Part shown: positions 19,628-28,301 of the stretch, one piece after another
Numbering within the stretch: the first letter of the stretch is position 1
Layout: each line of letters opens with the position of its first letter
Source of the DNA: Betaproteobacteria bacterium
GTDB taxonomy: Bacteria > Pseudomonadota > Gammaproteobacteria > Burkholderiales > Casimicrobiaceae
NCBI GenBank assembly: GCA_029884335.1
Contig: JAOUIA010000005.1
Coordinates: forward strand, 1 to 64,000
Reading direction: 5' to 3'
DNA length: 64,000 bases
Notes under the pieces: generated by a model
Database searches by the model: none
The model's input: the letters and a program-made list of their open reading frames with translations, nothing else
What the model was told of the DNA's origin: nothing
Translations under genes and position numbers: made by a program

Positions 19628-19801
19628 GCTGACGGCCCCGGGGTCAGGCTGGAAGTTGACGCGCAAGTGTAGCGCGCCGCCCGCCGCCGGTTCGGGCGGC
19701 GGTGCGCCAGGACACGTGGGGCCGGCGGCGGCGGATTCAATGCCCGGCGGCGTCCGGGCACGCGCCCCGCGAGGCAGCGCGGGTCGCGCTGCCCCGCCCG
19801 G

Positions 19802-21619
19802 CTAGCCACCCCTGCCCGACCAGGAGTCCTTGAGCGTCACCGTGCGGTTGAACACCGCTCGCCCGCTCGCATGGTCGTGGCGGTCGGCGACGAAGTAGCC
19901 GGCGCGCTCGAACTGGTAGCGCGCCTCGGCGCTCGCCTGCGCCAGCGCCGGCTCCACCTGCGCGGTGATCTTCTGCACCGACCCGGGGTTGAGGTCGTCG
20001 AGGAAGTTGCGCTCGGCGCTCTCCGCATCGTCGTCGTCGTCGCCGGCGACCTTCACCGGCGCGGCGGCGGCCTCCGGGGCGCCGCGATCGCCCCAGGGGT
20101 TGCGGTCGCCGGGGAACGGCACGCGGAACAGACGGTCGTAGAGGCGCACTTCCGCGGGCACGGCCTCGTCGACGGCAAGCCAGTGGATGTTGCCCTTGAC
20201 CTTGCGCGCTTCGGCCCCCGGGGTCCCGCTGCGCGTCGCCGGATCGTAGGTGCAGCGCACGACGGTGACGTTGCCCGCGGCGTCCTTCTCGAATCCCGTG
20301 CACCTGACGATGTAGGCGTAGCGCAACCGCACCTCGGCGCCGGGGGCCAGGCGGAAGTAGCCCTTCGGCGGCGACTCCATGAAGTCGTCGCGCTCGATCC
20401 ACAGCTCGCGCGCGAAAGTGAGCTCGCGGCGGCCGAGCTCGGGCCTCTGCGGGTGGTTGGGCACCGCGCACCGCTCCGAGCCTCCCGCCGGGTAGTTGTC
20501 GATCACCAGCCGGATCGGGTCGAGCACCGCCACGCGACGCTCGGCGCGGGCGTTGAGGTCGTCGCGCATCGCGTCCTCGAGCACGCTCATGTCGATCCAT
20601 GCGTCCGACTTCGACACGCCGGTGCGCTCGGCGAGCAGGCGGAAGCCCTCGGGCGTGTAGCCGCGGCGGCGCGCGCCGACCAGCGTGGGCATGCGCGGGT
20701 CGTCCCAGCCGGCCACGTGCCCTCCCTCGACCAGCTGGATCAGCTTGCGCTTGGAGAGCACGACGTAGGTGAGCTTGAGGCGCGCGAACTCGATCTGCTG
20801 CGGCAGCGGGCGCTCCAGCAGCCCGCCGTCGGCGAGCTTCTCGATCACCCAGTCGTACAGCGGGCGGTGGTCCTGGAACTCGAGCGTGCAGATCGAGTGC
20901 GTGATGCGCTCGAGCGCGTCGGAGATGCAGTGCGTGTAGTCGTAGAGCGGGTAGACGCACCACTTGTCGCCGGTGCGGTGGTGCGCGGCGTGGCGGATGC
21001 GGTAGATCGCCGGGTCCCGCATGTTGACGTTCGGGCTCGCCATGTCGATCTTGAGGCGCAGCACGTGCGCGCCGTCGGGGAACTCGCCCGCCCGCATGCG
21101 CCGGAACAGGTCGAGGCTCTCCGCGGGCGTGCGCTCGCGGTACGGGCTCGGCCGCCCGGGCTCGGTCAGCGTGCCGCGCGTGGCCCGCAGCTCGGCCGCC
21201 GACTGGCTGTCGACGTACGCGAGCCCCTGCGCGATGAACCACTCGGCGAACTCGTAGAGCCTGTCGTAGTAGTCGGACGCGTGGTAGCGGTGCTCGCCCC
21301 AGTCGAAGCCGAGCCAGCGCACCGCCTCGGCGATCGAGTCCTCGTACTCGACGTCCTCCTTGAGCGGGTTCGTGTCGTCGAAGCGCAGGTGGCAGCGCCC
21401 GCCGTTCTCGGCGGCGATGCCGAAGTTCAGGATGATCGACTTGGCGTGGCCGAAGTGGAGGTAGCCGTTCGGCTCGGGCGGAAAGCGCGTGACCACGCGC
21501 CCGCCGTACTTGCCCGTGCGGTTGTCCTCGGCGACGATGCTGCGGACGAAATTCGGCGCCGGCGCGGACGCGGCGCGCGCAGACGTCACCCTTCCGCCTT
21601 CTTGCGGTGCAGCAACCAT
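19802..21619 (-). CDS. glnS: Glutaminyl-tRNA synthetase
   Basis: A 605-residue class I synthetase that charges tRNA-Gln. PPEPNGYLHFGHAKS near residue 47 is the HIGH-type ATP site (with Phe in place of Ile). VVLSKRKLIQLVE near 290 is the KMSKS-type loop. The C-terminal half is the two-barrel anticodon domain, ending FNRTVTLKDSWSGRGG. The ATG at 21619 has no ribosome site; a GTG at 21589 preceded by GAAGG would give 595 residues and is a good alternative. It is divergent from xseA across a 460-bp gap. Confidence 0.95.
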   Translation of the reverse strand: MVAAPQEGGRVTSARAASAPAPNFVRSIVAEDNRTGKYGGRVVTRFPPEPNGYLHFGHAKSIILNFGIAAENGGRCHLRFDDTNPLKEDVEYEDSIAEAVRWLGFDWGEHRYHASDYYDRLYEFAEWFIAQGLAYVDSQSAAELRATRGTLTEPGRPSPYRERTPAESLDLFRRMRAGEFPDGAHVLRLKIDMASPNVNMRDPAIYRIRHAAHHRTGDKWCVYPLYDYTHCISDALERITHSICTLEFQDHRPLYDWVIEKLADGGLLERPLPQQIEFARLKLTYVVLSKRKLIQLVEGGHVAGWDDPRMPTLVGARRRGYTPEGFRLLAERTGVSKSDAWIDMSVLEDAMRDDLNARAERRVAVLDPIRLVIDNYPAGGSERCAVPNHPQRPELGRRELTFARELWIERDDFMESPPKGYFRLAPGAEVRLRYAYIVRCTGFEKDAAGNVTVVRCTYDPATRSGTPGAEARKVKGNIHWLAVDEAVPAEVRLYDRLFRVPFPGDRNPWGDRGAPEAAAAPVKVAGDDDDDAESAERNFLDDLNPGSVQKITAQVEPALAQASAEARYQFERAGYFVADRHDHASGRAVFNRTVTLKDSWSGRGG

Positions 21620-21625
21620 GCGGTT

Positions 21626-21639
21626 TTGTTCATGAACAA
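21626..21639. promoter_or_regulatory. Perfect palindrome TTGTTCATGAACAA upstream of glnS
   Basis: A 14-bp perfect inverted repeat that starts 7 bp before the annotated glnS ATG. It has the size and symmetry of an operator for a dimeric regulator. I do not recognise the regulator. Confidence 0.4.
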
Positions 21640-21774
21640 TGCCTGACTGCGCCCGATTCTACGCCCCCCGCTCCCCCCCGTCATGCGCTGCTCCCCTCTG
21701 ACAATGCGCGCATGCCCCCGAATCCCGCGCCCCTGCTTGCTTTCGGAGGGGATGCCGGCCTGCGCCGCCGACGG

Positions 21775-21796
21775 TTGTCCACAGAACCTGTGGACA
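21775..21796. promoter_or_regulatory. Inverted repeat of DnaA-box-like words
   Basis: TGTCCACAG, three bases (AAC), then CTGTGGACA: a perfect 9-bp inverted repeat. With the preceding T it gives TTGTCCACA, one base from the DnaA box TTATCCACA. It could bind DnaA as a head-to-head pair or simply form a hairpin. Confidence 0.4.
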
Positions 21797-22079
21797 GCGG
21801 TGTGCATATCTTGTAAAGCGATGCGCCAAGCTGCGGAATCGCAAGCGAAAACGCTGCGATGCCCGATTTGTCGCCGACGAAAAACGACGCCCGATCAGCG
21901 AGTTAAACGCGCACGCCGGGACGCCTCCGGGCAGGCAGGTCGCCGTCGCGCGCGAGGCCCGCTCGAGCACCCCGGCACATTTGCCCAGGTCCTGCGTCCA
22001 GGACAATGATGTCTGCTGTTCACTTTCCCGGCGCACGACCGCGCGAGCGTTTCCGCCATCCGTGCAACACTGCGGCCCC

Positions 22080-23450
22080 ATGACGGAACCCGGCTTCGAT
22101 GCACCGCACACAGGCCGGGCGGACGCCGCGCCGGCGCCGCCCGTCCTCGCCGTTGGCGCGCTGGTGGCCTCCGCACGGCTCGTCCTCGAGCGCAACCTGG
22201 GCGTCGTCTGGGTCGCGGGCGAGATCTCGAATCTCTTCCGCGCGGGCTCGGGCCACGTCTACTTCACGCTGAAGGACGCCGCGGCGCAGGTCAAGTGCAC
22301 GTTGTGGCGCAACAAGGCGCAACTCGTGCCGTTCACGCTGAAGGACGGCATGGCCGTCGAGGTGCGCGCGCTCGCCTCGCTCTACGAAGCGCGCGGCGAG
22401 TTCCAGCTCAACGTCGACGTCGTCCGCCACGCCGGCGTGGGGGCGCTCTACGAACGCTTCCTCGCCCTCAAGGCGAAGCTCGAGGCGGCGGGCTGGCTCG
22501 CGCCCGGGCGCAAGCGTCCGCTGCCGGCGTTCCCGCGCGCCGTGGGTGTCGTCACCTCCCCGCGCGGCGCGGCGCTTCGCGACGTGCTCACGACGCTCGC
22601 GCGCCGCTGGCCGCGGCTGCGCGTGGTCGTGTACCCGTGCGCCGTGCAGGGCGAGGACGCGGCCGGCGAGATCGCGCGCTCGATCCGTGCCGCGAACGAG
22701 CGCGCGGAAGTCGACGTCCTGGTCGTCTGCCGCGGCGGCGGCTCGCTCGAGGACCTGTGGGCGTTCAACGAGGAGGCGGTCGCCCGCGCGGTGTACGAGT
22801 CCGCGCTGCCGGTCGTCTCCGGCGTCGGCCACGAGACCGACTTCACGATCTGCGACTTCGTCGCCGACGTGCGCGCGCCGACGCCGACCGGCGCTGCCAC
22901 GCTGGTCGCGCCCGACATCGCCGAGCACCGCCACCGCTGCGCGCAGCTCGCGCGGCGCGTGCAGCGCACGGCCGCGCATGCGCTGGCCAACGCGAACCAG
23001 CGCGTCGACCACGCCGCGCGCCGGCTCGTCCACCCCGCCGCGCGCCTCGCCGCCCGGCTGGAGCGTTGCGCGGAACTCGCGGGACGGCTCGCCCGCGCGG
23101 CGTCGGGCGGCCATGCGGTGCGCGTGCGCGCGCTGTCCACGCTCGGCGACCGCCTGGCGCGCGAGCTGCGCGCGCCGCTGCCGGGCGCGCAGCGCGTCAC
23201 GCTCGCCCGCGACGCGCTGGGTCGCGCGTCAGCGCGAATGCTCGACGCGCGCGCGACGCGCGTCGTCGCGCTGGCTCGAAGCCTCGCGCACCTCAACCCC
23301 GAGGCGGTCCTCGCCCGCGGCTACGCGATCGTCGCCGACGCAGCCGGGACCATCGTCACCGATTCTGCGCAGGTGGCCCCGGGCGACGAGGTCTCGATCG
23401 CGCTTGCGCGCGGCAGGGCGCACGCCGCCATCACCCGCCGCGAAAAGTAG
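22080..23450 (+). CDS. xseA: Exodeoxyribonuclease VII large subunit
   Basis: A 456-residue protein from ATG 22080. An N-terminal OB-fold is marked by VWVAGEISNLFRAGSGHVYFTLKD near residue 40. The nuclease core follows: VGVVTSPRGAALRDVL near 155, the long CRGGGSLEDLWAFNEE near 218, and VSGVGHETDFTICDFVAD near 247. A long helical region ends in the C-terminal LNPEAVLARGYAIV block. It degrades single-stranded DNA with XseB, which is not in this window. Its last codons, GAA AAG TAG, are inside the palindromic repeat that follows. Confidence 0.96.
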   Translation: MTEPGFDAPHTGRADAAPAPPVLAVGALVASARLVLERNLGVVWVAGEISNLFRAGSGHVYFTLKDAAAQVKCTLWRNKAQLVPFTLKDGMAVEVRALASLYEARGEFQLNVDVVRHAGVGALYERFLALKAKLEAAGWLAPGRKRPLPAFPRAVGVVTSPRGAALRDVLTTLARRWPRLRVVVYPCAVQGEDAAGEIARSIRAANERAEVDVLVVCRGGGSLEDLWAFNEEAVARAVYESALPVVSGVGHETDFTICDFVADVRAPTPTGAATLVAPDIAEHRHRCAQLARRVQRTAAHALANANQRVDHAARRLVHPAARLAARLERCAELAGRLARAASGGHAVRVRALSTLGDRLARELRAPLPGAQRVTLARDALGRASARMLDARATRVVALARSLAHLNPEAVLARGYAIVADAAGTIVTDSAQVAPGDEVSIALARGRAHAAITRREK

Positions 23451-23584
23451 GGTCAGACTCGCATTTCCGCCGATTCACGCGGAAATGCGAGTCTGACCCT
23501 ACTTTTCTGACCCTACTTTCCTGCTTGACCGTACTTTTCTGTTTCCGCCGATTCGCGCGGAAATGCGAGTCTGACCCTACTTTC
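23442..23584. repeat. Palindromic element, AAGTAGGGTCAGACTCG family, copy 1
   Basis: A perfect 29-bp inverted repeat (arms 23442-23470 and 23479-23507, 8-base loop), beginning GAAAAGTAGGGTCAGACTCG. A spacer repeats GACCCTACTTT and similar words. A second, shorter palindrome (TTTCCGC / GCGGAAA) and another full right arm follow, ending at about 23583. The left arm supplies the xseA stop codon, and the right end abuts the aroC stop. Copy 2 is at 52966-53082. In RNA from either strand it would fold into a very stable hairpin. Confidence 0.9.
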
Positions 23585-24746
23585 AAGCTTCGTCGGGCTC
23601 GGGATCGTCGAGCGCCGGAGCGGCGCGCAGCTTCGCGACGACGTCCGCCGGCGCCTGCGCCGCGATGCGCGGCGTATCCGTCGCCACGTCGGCGTTCTGC
23701 GCCCGGTGGCGCAGCGCGTGGTCCATCAGCACGATCGCCAGCATCGCTTCGGCGATCGGGGTCGCGCGGATGCCCACACAGGGATCGTGGCGGCCGTGCG
23801 TGTTGACGACGACCGTGTTGCCCGCCTTGTCGATCGTGTGGCGGTCGAGGCGGATCGACGAGGTCGGCTTCACCGCGATCGACACGACGACGTCCTGGCC
23901 GGTGGAGATGCCGCCGAGGATGCCGCCGGCGTGGTTGGAGACGAATCCCTGCGGCGTCATCTCGTCGGAGTGCTCGGTGCCCTTCTGCGCCACGGCCGCG
24001 AAGCCGGCGCCGATCTCCACGCCCTTGACCGCGTTGATGCCCATCATCGCCGCGGCGATGTCGGCGTCGAGCTTGTCGAACACGGGCTCGCCCCAGCCGA
24101 CCGGCACGCCGCTCGCGACCACCGTGATGCGCGCGCCGCACGAGTCGCCGGACTTGCGCAGCGCGTCCATGTAGGCCTCGAGCTGCGGAACGACCGCGGC
24201 ATTGGCGACGAAGAAGGGGTTCGCATCGACGTGCTCGAAGCTCTCGAACGGGACCGCGTGCGGGCCGATCTGCGTCAGGTGCCCGCGGATCGCCACGCCG
24301 CACCGCTCGCGCAGCCACTTGCGCGCGATCGCGCCCGCCGCCACGCGCACCGCCGTCTCGCGCGCCGATTGCCGCCCGCCGCCGCGGTAGTCGCGGATGC
24401 CGTACTTCTGCCAGTACGTGTAGTCGGCGTGCCCGGGGCGAAACGCCTGCGCGATGCTCGCGTAGTCCTTGCTGCGCGCGTCCTCGTTGCGGATCAGGAG
24501 CGCGATCGGCGTGCCGGTCGTGCGCCCTTCGAACACGCCGGAGAGGATCTCGACCGTGTCGCTCTCGCGGCGCTGCGTCACGTGGCGCGAGGTGCCGGGC
24601 CTGCGGCGGTCGAGCTCGCGCTGGATGTCCGCTGCGCCAAGCTCGAGCCCCGGCGGACAGCCGTCGACCACGCAGCCGATCGCCGGCCCGTGCGACTCGC
24701 CGAACGAGGTGACGCAATACAGCCTGCCGAACGTGTTGCCGGACAT
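23583..24746 (-). CDS. aroC: Chorismate synthase
   Basis: A 387-residue protein from ATG 24746, last step of the shikimate pathway: it converts EPSP to chorismate using reduced FMN. It opens [20 protein letters not shown]. Further signatures are [15 protein letters not shown] near 43 and [32 protein letters not shown] near 115. [13 protein letters not shown] near 285 and [24 protein letters not shown] near 340 follow. The ribosome site is weak. Its TGA stop lies at the edge of the palindromic element, convergent with xseA. Confidence 0.97.
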   Translation of the reverse strand: MSGNTFGRLYCVTSFGESHGPAIGCVVDGCPPGLELGAADIQRELDRRRPGTSRHVTQRRESDTVEILSGVFEGRTTGTPIALLIRNEDARSKDYASIAQAFRPGHADYTYWQKYGIRDYRGGGRQSARETAVRVAAGAIARKWLRERCGVAIRGHLTQIGPHAVPFESFEHVDANPFFVANAAVVPQLEAYMDALRKSGDSCGARITVVASGVPVGWGEPVFDKLDADIAAAMMGINAVKGVEIGAGFAAVAQKGTEHSDEMTPQGFVSNHAGGILGGISTGQDVVVSIAVKPTSSIRLDRHTIDKAGNTVVVNTHGRHDPCVGIRATPIAEAMLAIVLMDHALRHRAQNADVATDTPRIAAQAPADVVAKLRAAPALDDPEPDEA

Positions 24747-24798
24747 GGAAAAAAGTCTAGCACGCGAGCCGCGGCGCCCGCCGTGGGACAATCCGCGC

Positions 24799-25605
24799 AT
24801 GATCGCGATCGCCGACGATCTCGCGCGCGCGCTGCGCAGCGCGCGCTTCGTGGCCGTGCTCTCCGGCGCCGGCGTGTCCGCCGAGTCCGGCGTGTCGACC
24901 TTCCGCGATGCGCTCACCGGCCTGTGGGCGAACTTCGACCCGCTCGAGCTCGCGACACCCTCGGCGTTCCGGCGCAACCCGAAGCTCGTCTGGGATTGGT
25001 ACGCCGAGCGCCGCGCGCAGCTGGCGCGCGTGCTGCCGAACCCGGGCCATCACGCGATCGCGCGCATCGAAGCAAGCGTGCCGCGGTTCCTCCTCGCCAC
25101 GCAGAACGTCGACGGGCTGCACGCCCGCGCCGGCAGCCGCAGGCTGGTCGAGCTCCACGGCAACATCGCCCGCGTGCGCTGCTCCGAAGATCCGCGCCAC
25201 GCCGTGGAGGCGTGGGACGATGTGGGCGACGAACCGCCGCGCTGCGCGCACTGCGGCGCCTACCTGCGCCCCGACGTCGTGTGGTTCGAGGAGAGCCTGC
25301 CGGCGCAAGCGCTTTGCGCCGCCGAGGCCGCGGCGCGCGCGTGTGACCTCCTGATCGTCGCCGGCACGTCCGGCGAGGTCTACCCTGCCGCGGCGCTGCC
25401 GCAGTACGCCAAGGCTGCCGGCGCGATCGTCTTGGAGGTCAATCCGGCGGCGACACCCTTAAGCGCGCGCGCGGATTACGCGCTGCGCTTTCCCTCGGGT
25501 GAGGCGCTGCCGGCGCTGGTGCGCGCCGCGTGGGGCGAGGACGCGATGGCGGGTCAGCCGTCCTGCGCCGAGTCGTCGCGCGAGGGCGGCAACGGCGCCA
25601 GGTAG
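24799..25605 (+). CDS. Sir2 family NAD-dependent protein deacylase
   Basis: A 268-residue sirtuin from ATG 24799. The NAD pocket reads [16 protein letters not shown] near residue 20. [12 protein letters not shown] near 98 is followed by the catalytic His in ELHGN near 115. [10 protein letters not shown] near 195 binds the ribose. AERR near 75 (Tyr and Arg nearby in WDWYAERR) is the class III (SirT5/CobB-like) feature for acidic acyl groups. The zinc ribbon is degenerate: RCSEDPRH has only one cysteine before the second pair CAHC. The last 17 codons overlap the convergent DUF2339 gene by 52 bp. Confidence 0.9.
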   Translation: MIAIADDLARALRSARFVAVLSGAGVSAESGVSTFRDALTGLWANFDPLELATPSAFRRNPKLVWDWYAERRAQLARVLPNPGHHAIARIEASVPRFLLATQNVDGLHARAGSRRLVELHGNIARVRCSEDPRHAVEAWDDVGDEPPRCAHCGAYLRPDVVWFEESLPAQALCAAEAAARACDLLIVAGTSGEVYPAAALPQYAKAAGAIVLEVNPAATPLSARADYALRFPSGEALPALVRAAWGEDAMAGQPSCAESSREGGNGAR

Positions 25606-28283
25606 CCGATCACCAGGAGCAGCGCGCCCACTCCGAGGAATGCAACCACGCGCGTGAGACCCGCCAGCGCGTCGAGGTCGACGAAGAACAGCTTCGCGAC
25701 CACCAGCGCCAGCAGCGCCGCGCCGGCCAGCCACACCTCGCGCAAGCGCCGCCGCGTGGCGAGGACCATCAGCGCGAGCGCGCAGACCGTCCACGCCAGC
25801 GTCAGCGCGGCCTGCAGCGGTCGATGGGCGAGCAGCGCGTGCAGGTTCCATTCGAGTTCGCCGTAGTGGTAGGCCGTGCGCGCGACGCCACCGCTCAGCG
25901 CGACGAACGCCATCGCCGCGGCGAGCCACGCTCGCGCGCCCGCCGACATCTGCCCCCACGCCCCCGACCAGCGCCACAGCGCGGCGAGCGCGGCGAGGAG
26001 GGTCAGATCGAGCGGATTGGCGATCGGCACATACGGCCACGGATGCGGCTCGCCCGGCGACACGACGCTGACCCCGGCGAACCACAGGATCAGCGCGAGC
26101 GCCACGAGCGCGCCGGCGCTGCGGCCATAGACCTCGGCGTGGGCAGACAGCGGCCACGCCCGCCGCGCCACCGGCCACGCGACGCCGGCGAGGTAGGCGA
26201 TCGCGGGCACCGCCGCGGCGCACGCGATCCACACGGTGCCGTCGGCCGTAACGCGGCCCGTCCACTCGCTTGCTTCCCAGGCAAGCCACGCGACGAAGGC
26301 CATTGCCGTGACCGCGTGGAGCCTGCGCAGCCAGCTCCACGCCCGTGTCCCCGCGTCGACAGCGGCCTCGACGGCGCGCAATCCGGCAGCGTGCACGAGC
26401 CAGGCAAGCGGCCACGCGAGCCAGCCGTAGCCGCGCAGCGTGGTCCGGTATTGCTCGATGGCGAACGCGCCGACGACGGCGAGCGCGGGCAGCACCGCGA
26501 CGAACAGCCACGCGACGCGCGGCCAGCGCAGCGCGCGCGCCAGCACCAGCCCCACCGCCGCTGCCGCGGCCACCCACGCGAGCATCGCCGCGAGCTCGCG
26601 CGGGCCGCCGCCCATGCGGTCGATCTCGCGCACGCCGGCGGCGATCCACCACGCGGCGCCCCATGCGAACAGCCATGGCATGAGCTTGCGTTCGCGACCG
26701 TCCGGAACGTCGGCGTGGCGATCCGCCGCGAACACGATAGCGAGCGCGGCCAGGCCGATCAGCGCCGCGCCGACGAACGCCGCGTTGCCGAACAGGAGGC
26801 CTCGAGAGGCCGGCGCATCCCACAGGAACGCCAGTGCCGCCGCCACCTCCACGGCGATGGCGAACCAGCGCGCCGCACGCTGCCTCTGCGCGAGGCCCAG
26901 CCAGTACACGGCGGCGGCCTCGATCGCCCACCCCGCCGAAGTCCAGCGCGCGTCGAGCGCCAATGGGATCGCCAGCGTGGCGAAGACCACGGCGAGCGCT
27001 GCGAACGCCTTCGCCAGCCGCGCGAGGCCCGGCTCCGGCCGCGCGCGCAGCGCGAGCCAAAGCGCCGCGTAGACCGCGGCCAGCGCCACGGCGCTGTACG
27101 CCTCGCCCCAGCGGAAGTCCCGCACGATGCCGGCCTGCAGCGCGAAGCCGACGAGCGGCACGCCGAACACCAGCACGCCGTCGACGGGCGCACGCGCCTC
27201 GAGCGGGCTGCGCTTCGCGTACAGGATCGCGATGCCGACGTAGAAGGCGAAGAACAGCCCCAGGTACGGCTGCACGATCGCGTAGTGCCGCGGCCGGTAG
27301 AACGTCCAGCCCCACGCGAGGCCGAGCGCGAACGTGAACGCGAAGCCCAGCACGTTGAGCGCGCGCCACGAGCGCCGCCACGCGATGGCGAACACGGCGG
27401 CATTGAGGAGGGCGAACCACGCGAACAGCAGCGCCGGGGCGTCGGTGCCCGTGTCGATCAGCACGGGCGCGAGAAAGCCGCCGGCCAGCGCCAGCGCGGC
27501 GAGCGCCTGGGAGTCGTGGCGAAGCGCGAGCCCGATCGTCGCACCCGCGGCCGCGACGAGCAGCGCGAGCGAAGGCAGCGGCGGCAGCGCCGCGTAGAGG
27601 CGGAACGCGGCGAACACCGTGAGGTAGACCACGCCCATGCCCGCGCCTTGCAGCGAAAGCCCGTAGGCCGGGCGCGCGGCGGCGAGACGCATGCCCAACG
27701 CGGCGAGCGCGAGCCCGCCGGCGGCCGCCGCGCCGAGCTTCACTTCGATCGGCACGCCGGCGAGCTCGGCGAAGTAGCGCAGCAGGAACGCGACGCCGAA
27801 GAACAGGATGACGACGCCCACGCGGGTGAGCGCGTTGCCGCCGGCGAGCCAGTCGCGCACGCCGGCGAACACGCCCGGACCGGCGGCGGGAGGGAACGCC
27901 ACCGTCGCCGGTTGCGCCGCTTCAGCAGCCGCCCTCCCGAGGCCTGGCCGCGGCGGCGGAGCGTTCATCGGCCGGGCGGCGGCAGTCGGGGCGACCGGCG
28001 CCGCGACGCCCCCCTGCACGCTTGCGGATTCCGGCGCCGGCGGCGCGGCGTCGATGCCCAGCCGCGCCTCGACGCGTGCTAGCCGCACCTCGATCGCCTC
28101 GAGCCGGCGCACCAGCAGTGCATCGGCGGCGCCCTCCGGCGTGGGCACGGCGCGCGCGCGATCGCGGCGATCCTTGGCCCAGCCGAGAGCAAGACCGCAG
28201 AGGCCGCCCAGCAGCGAGACGACGAGTCCGCCCACGGCCAGACCGACCAGAACGCCCGCCAGCGTCCCCATCACCTTCCACAT
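25554..28283 (-). CDS. DUF2339 multipass membrane protein
   Basis: A 909-residue protein. An N-terminal membrane segment (LAGVLVGLAVGGLVVSLLGGLCGLALG) is followed by a short coiled coil (LLVRRLEAIEVRLARVEARL) and a Pro/Ala linker. Then come roughly 25 hydrophobic helices over residues 120-900, opening WLAGGNALTRVGVVILFFGVAFLLRYFAE, the characteristic DUF2339 block. Its function is unknown; the size and helix number suggest a transporter or envelope-assembly scaffold. The C-terminus overlaps the sirtuin gene tail to tail. It starts 18 bp before the end of the MFS-acyltransferase gene and may be cotranscribed with it. Confidence 0.9.
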   Translation of the reverse strand: MWKVMGTLAGVLVGLAVGGLVVSLLGGLCGLALGWAKDRRDRARAVPTPEGAADALLVRRLEAIEVRLARVEARLGIDAAPPAPESASVQGGVAAPVAPTAAARPMNAPPPRPGLGRAAAEAAQPATVAFPPAAGPGVFAGVRDWLAGGNALTRVGVVILFFGVAFLLRYFAELAGVPIEVKLGAAAAGGLALAALGMRLAAARPAYGLSLQGAGMGVVYLTVFAAFRLYAALPPLPSLALLVAAAGATIGLALRHDSQALAALALAGGFLAPVLIDTGTDAPALLFAWFALLNAAVFAIAWRRSWRALNVLGFAFTFALGLAWGWTFYRPRHYAIVQPYLGLFFAFYVGIAILYAKRSPLEARAPVDGVLVFGVPLVGFALQAGIVRDFRWGEAYSAVALAAVYAALWLALRARPEPGLARLAKAFAALAVVFATLAIPLALDARWTSAGWAIEAAAVYWLGLAQRQRAARWFAIAVEVAAALAFLWDAPASRGLLFGNAAFVGAALIGLAALAIVFAADRHADVPDGRERKLMPWLFAWGAAWWIAAGVREIDRMGGGPRELAAMLAWVAAAAAVGLVLARALRWPRVAWLFVAVLPALAVVGAFAIEQYRTTLRGYGWLAWPLAWLVHAAGLRAVEAAVDAGTRAWSWLRRLHAVTAMAFVAWLAWEASEWTGRVTADGTVWIACAAAVPAIAYLAGVAWPVARRAWPLSAHAEVYGRSAGALVALALILWFAGVSVVSPGEPHPWPYVPIANPLDLTLLAALAALWRWSGAWGQMSAGARAWLAAAMAFVALSGGVARTAYHYGELEWNLHALLAHRPLQAALTLAWTVCALALMVLATRRRLREVWLAGAALLALVVAKLFFVDLDALAGLTRVVAFLGVGALLLVIGYLAPLPPSRDDSAQDG

Positions 28284-28301
28284 GGCGTCACCGTTGCGTC
28301 G

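Larger units (their letters stand above)
21620..22079. other. Divergent intergenic region, glnS / xseA
   Basis: About 460 bases with no supported gene and lower GC than the surroundings. It contains a perfect 14-bp palindrome at 21626-21639, an inverted pair of DnaA-box-like words at 21775-21796, and AT-richer DNA at 21800-21900. Confidence 0.5.

Noticed and set aside
21799..21820. dif-like site next to the DnaA-box-like repeat (GGTGTGCATAT)
   Set aside because: The left half resembles a XerC arm, but the right half does not match a XerD arm and there is no 6-bp centre with symmetric arms.
23442..23584. CRISPR-like array
   Set aside because: The repeated words are palindrome arms of different spacing, with no regular spacer length and no cas genes.
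25530..28082. 850-codon open frame antisense to the DUF2339 gene
   Set aside because: Arg/Glu/Gln-rich with no domain; antisense to a clear multipass membrane protein.
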